Positions 6,806 to 8,834 of a stretch of 8,834 bases of DNA are shown here, piece by piece. The notes under the pieces are model-generated. The model was not told the origin of the DNA. It searched no databases and worked only from the letters and a program-made list of their open reading frames with translations. Position numbers and translations under genes: made by a program. Numbering within the stretch: position 1 is the stretch's first letter; each line of letters begins with the position of its first letter. Source of the DNA: an uncultured Clostridia bacterium (lineage in GTDB: Bacteria > Bacillota > Clostridia > Christensenellales > UBA1242); assembly GCA_947631485.1 (NCBI GenBank), contig CANRLJ010000027.1:1-8834 (forward strand). The letters are read 5' to 3'.

Positions 6806-6814
6806 ATTATATCA
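6806..6814 (-). promoter_or_regulatory. Candidate extended -10 promoter of veg
   Basis: Reading the minus strand, TGATATAAT (6814 to 6806) is a perfect extended -10, the same nine bases as in front of engB. No -35 is seen: the expected position falls in the sipL ribosome binding site. The predicted start is near 6799, giving a leader of about 72 bases. The element also overlaps TATTAT on the plus strand. Confidence 0.4.
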
Positions 6815-6828
6815 TGAGTAGAAAATTT

Positions 6829-6834
6829 GGAGGG
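6829..6834 (+). promoter_or_regulatory. Ribosome binding site of sipL (decides the start)
   Basis: GGAGGG, four bases before the ATG at 6839. An in-frame TTG at 6827 overlaps this site and so cannot be the real start. Confidence 0.9.
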
Positions 6835-6838
6835 TTTT

Positions 6839-8347
6839 ATGGCTTTTGAAACAAACAAATTTGAAGTGAGTAAGAAGAAAAGGTTGGAGAAAAACACTTT
6901 TGTTGTGGAGTGCAACATCGAAACAAATGTTGAAATCAACAAAATTTTGTCTGTGTGCCACTCGGCTCAGCCTGACAATGTTGAAGTCCTAAATGAGGTT
7001 GCAAACTATTCCGGAAGTCTTGATGTTTGCCTGATATATCTGACTGTTGATGGTGAAATTGGAACAATCAACTCTTCTTGTCCGTTTGCCTCCAAATTTG
7101 AGGATGCAGATATTCAGGTGGGCGACAAGATGAACATCAGAGTGGATGTTTTGGACTATGCTGTGGACACAGTGACCAGTTCAAATGTCAAAATTTCTTG
7201 CACTTGTGAGCAGTCCGCCGTGCTGATTGGCAGCAGGGAAGTGTCAAACATCACGACAGGCGACGAAGATATTTGCATCAAAGAGGACGAACTTTCCGTT
7301 CACACTTTGATTGGCCAAGCGAAAGAAAGTTTTGTTGTTGTCAGTGATTTTTCAATCAAAGAGCCTGTCAGAAAAGTGATTGCCACTGACAGCCAAGTTG
7401 CTGTAAAAAATGTTGACAGCGGAGTGAATTTTGTCTCTGTCAGCGGAGAAGTGGTGACAAGGCTTTTGTATCTGACCGAAAACGACCGTTTTGAAACATC
7501 TTATGTCACTGAAAATTTTAAAGAGGAATTGGAACTTGAGGGTGTGCAGCGAGAAAGCGTTTGCGAGGCAACTGCCTGCGTGAAAAAAGCATCAATCAAG
7601 TGCGAAGTTGAGGAACAAGAAAAAGGGATAAACATAAAAGTCAGCGTTCCGATTGAAATTGTGGCAACCGCATATCAAGAGAAAAATGTCGTCGTTGTCA
7701 AAGATGTTTACAGCACATCAAATGATTTGCAACTGACCACATCCTCTTTTGACATGACAAGAGAGTTTCAGGGTGAGGTCTTTGAAAGCAAGATTGATGG
7801 CTCGTTGACTTTGGATGAAAATCAACTGCGCGTGGATAAATTGCTCTTTGTTGGTGGCTCAAATTTGAACATAACAAACGCCTACATCAAAGATGGCGAT
7901 GTGTTTGTTGAGGGCGTCTCAAAGACAAATGTAATCTATCTCAATGACGAAACAAATTCTCTGAACAGTGTTGTGATTGAAGTTCCTTTTGTTGTTTCAG
8001 ACAAGACAGAGTGTCCTGATGCCAAAGTGTGCGTGAGTGCAATGTTAACTGATGTTGATGTGGTTGTGAAGAAAGGCAGAGAATTTTTCTTTGACGCAAA
8101 GGTCAAGGTGCGTGTTGAATATGACTGCGACGAATTTGGTGCTGTCATTTCAAACATAGAGCAGACAGGCGAAATCCCAGAGCGTGACTGCGGCATGGAA
8201 TTGGTTTTTGCAAAGAGTGGGCAAAGTGCTTGGGATGTTGCAAAGATGATAAATGTCAGAGAAGAAGTTTTGACCTTACAAAATCCTGAAGTTGTCTTTC
8301 CACTTGAACAAGACGAAAATTTAATTGTGTTCTATCAAAAGCGTTAA
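6839..8347 (+). CDS. sipL: SPOCS (DUF3794) and LysM domain protein, SipL-like spore morphogenesis protein
   Basis: A 502-residue protein with no signal peptide or membrane segment. It shows three related beta-rich segments that look like SPOCS/DUF3794 domains: about 28-125 (core YSGSLDVCLIYLTVDGEI), 165-280 (VSVSGEVVTRLLYLTENDRF) and 310-428 (VFVEGVSKTNVIYLNDETN). Each ends its core with an acidic/hydrophobic stretch. A C-terminal LysM-like domain (about 452-500, LVFAKSGQSAWDVAKMINV...LIVFYQKR) closes the protein. This order matches C. difficile SipL, a mother-cell protein that binds the ATPase SpoIVA, through its LysM domain, and is needed to attach the spore coat to the forespore. Placement between veg and spoIIR supports the assignment. 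The family also contains uncharacterised DUF3794-LysM proteins, so orthology rests on architecture and context. A mother-cell sigma-E promoter would be expected, but none is convincing. Confidence 0.85.
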   Translation: MAFETNKFEVSKKKRLEKNTFVVECNIETNVEINKILSVCHSAQPDNVEVLNEVANYSGSLDVCLIYLTVDGEIGTINSSCPFASKFEDADIQVGDKMNIRVDVLDYAVDTVTSSNVKISCTCEQSAVLIGSREVSNITTGDEDICIKEDELSVHTLIGQAKESFVVVSDFSIKEPVRKVIATDSQVAVKNVDSGVNFVSVSGEVVTRLLYLTENDRFETSYVTENFKEELELEGVQRESVCEATACVKKASIKCEVEEQEKGINIKVSVPIEIVATAYQEKNVVVVKDVYSTSNDLQLTTSSFDMTREFQGEVFESKIDGSLTLDENQLRVDKLLFVGGSNLNITNAYIKDGDVFVEGVSKTNVIYLNDETNSLNSVVIEVPFVVSDKTECPDAKVCVSAMLTDVDVVVKKGREFFFDAKVKVRVEYDCDEFGAVISNIEQTGEIPERDCGMELVFAKSGQSAWDVAKMINVREEVLTLQNPEVVFPLEQDENLIVFYQKR

Positions 8348-8383
8348 AAACAAAAAACTGTATAAAACCCCAATAAATTTATA

Positions 8384-8430
8384 AAAAAACTCAAAAAATC
8401 GCAATTTTTTTGGGTTTTTTATTTATTTTT
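8384..8430 (+). terminator. Intrinsic terminator of sipL
   Basis: A long AT-rich stem: 8384-8399 (AAAAAACTCAAAAAAT) pairs with 8404-8420, with one bulged T (8411) and one T-G pair (8391/8413), around a CGCA loop. The T-rich tail ATTTATTTTT follows. It lies in the 114-base gap between sipL and spoIIR, where no other gene is seen. Confidence 0.7.
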
Positions 8431-8461
8431 GCGTCAAAAATGGCTTTGGACGGGGTGAATT

Positions 8462-8834
8462 ATGAAATATGTATTATCATTTTTTGGAATCGGTCTGGTG
8501 GTTTTGGCAATATGTTTGTTTGCAGGTCAGAAAAAAGATGTGTCTTTGCAGCAGCCAATAAGGATTCATGTGGTGGCAAATTCAAGTTCCACTTTTGATG
8601 AAGAGGTGAAATATTTTGTCAAAGATGTTGTGGTGGAATATTTAAATTCTGAATTTTCAAATTTAAAAGGCAGTGAAGAAGTGCTTGACTATCTTGAAGA
8701 AAACATCCCAAAACTTCAGGACGTTGTTGACCTTGCATTGAAAGAAAAAAAGGCAGGCTATTCTTCAAGTATTTCTCTTTTAAAAGAGAGGATGCCTGCA
8801 CGCGTTTATGACGGCCATGTTTTTGAGGAGGGTG
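8462..8834 (+). CDS. spoIIR: Stage II sporulation protein R, N-terminal part (3' truncated by window edge)
   Basis: The frame is open from the ATG at 8462 to the window end (124 codons). Residues 4-21 form a hydrophobic signal/anchor (YVLSFFGIGLVVLAICLF). The SpoIIR domain starts at QPIRIHVVANSSSTFDEEVKYFVKDVVVEYL (31-61), matching the conserved IRLRVIANSDSPEDQ-type opening of the family. It continues to RMPARVYDGHVFEEG (110-124), which corresponds to the family's PTKxYGxxxFPAG stretch. About the last third, including the usual WWCVLFPPLC-like part, is beyond the edge. SpoIIR is made in the forespore under sigma-F and secreted to the intermembrane space, where it activates the protease SpoIIGA and hence sigma-E in the mother cell. 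A GGGGTG ribosome binding site (8452-8457) precedes the start by four bases. It lies behind a terminator, so it needs its own promoter; no clear sigma-F site is visible in the gap. Confidence 0.92.
   Translation, partial: MKYVLSFFGIGLVVLAICLFAGQKKDVSLQQPIRIHVVANSSSTFDEEVKYFVKDVVVEYLNSEFSNLKGSEEVLDYLEENIPKLQDVVDLALKEKKAGYSSSISLLKERMPARVYDGHVFEEG

Noticed and set aside
6827..6838. TTG at 6827 as the start of sipL
   Set aside because: It overlaps the ribosome binding site GGAGGG; the ATG at 6839 is correctly spaced behind that site.
6839..8347. High cysteine count of the SipL-like protein (14 in 502) as a sign of cross-linking
   Set aside because: GlmM in the same window is also cysteine-rich (about 9 in 433), so this looks like a general trait of an anaerobe.
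8360..8388. GTATA at 8360 as a sigma-F -35 for spoIIR
   Set aside because: The matching -10 position (8380-8388) has no GG and is A-rich, and the terminator hairpin would lie directly downstream.

Overview
This window reads as chromosomal DNA from a low-GC, endospore-forming member of the Clostridia (Bacillota). The evidence is AT-rich sequence, Gram-positive-type ribosome binding sites (AAGGAG, GGAGGG), EngB, Veg and PPDK proteins of Firmicutes type, and the sporulation genes sipL and spoIIR side by side. The standard bacterial code fits, with TAA, TAG and TGA all used as stops. Nothing suggests a phage, plasmid, insertion sequence or CRISPR array, and there is no gene-free stretch over 300 bases.

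Layout. 1-248 (+) is the 3' end of a MarR-like regulator. It meets glmM (245-1546, -) tail to tail, and the two stop codons share one CTAG; a hairpin terminator for the regulator lies inside the end of glmM. A 124-base divergent region follows. Next comes a two-gene operon (1671-3016, +): a PlsC-type acyltransferase whose stop overlaps the start of a GtrA-family membrane protein as ATGA. Then engB (3063-3650, +), which appears to be leaderless, and ppdK (3777-6425, +), a full-length pyruvate, phosphate dikinase. veg (6493-6726, -) faces ppdK across a strong hairpin. A 112-base divergent region separates veg from sipL (6839-8347, +), which carries three SPOCS/DUF3794-type segments and a LysM domain. 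After another hairpin, spoIIR begins at 8462 and runs off the end of the window.

How the genes fit together. Most of the window is housekeeping: peptidoglycan precursor supply (GlmM), membrane lipid or glycolipid chemistry (acyltransferase and GtrA), large ribosomal subunit assembly (EngB) and PEP/pyruvate interconversion (PPDK). The right end is a sporulation block. SpoIIR is the forespore signal that switches on sigma-E in the mother cell, and SipL anchors the SpoIVA coat platform on the forespore, so the two genes serve consecutive steps. Each transcription unit is short and most are bounded by a recognisable hairpin.

I did not find a clearly new system. The best leads are regulatory: the leaderless engB, two divergent promoter regions whose elements appear to overlap, and the shared CTAG stop with an embedded terminator. 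The acyltransferase-GtrA pair is the best lead on an unassigned function.
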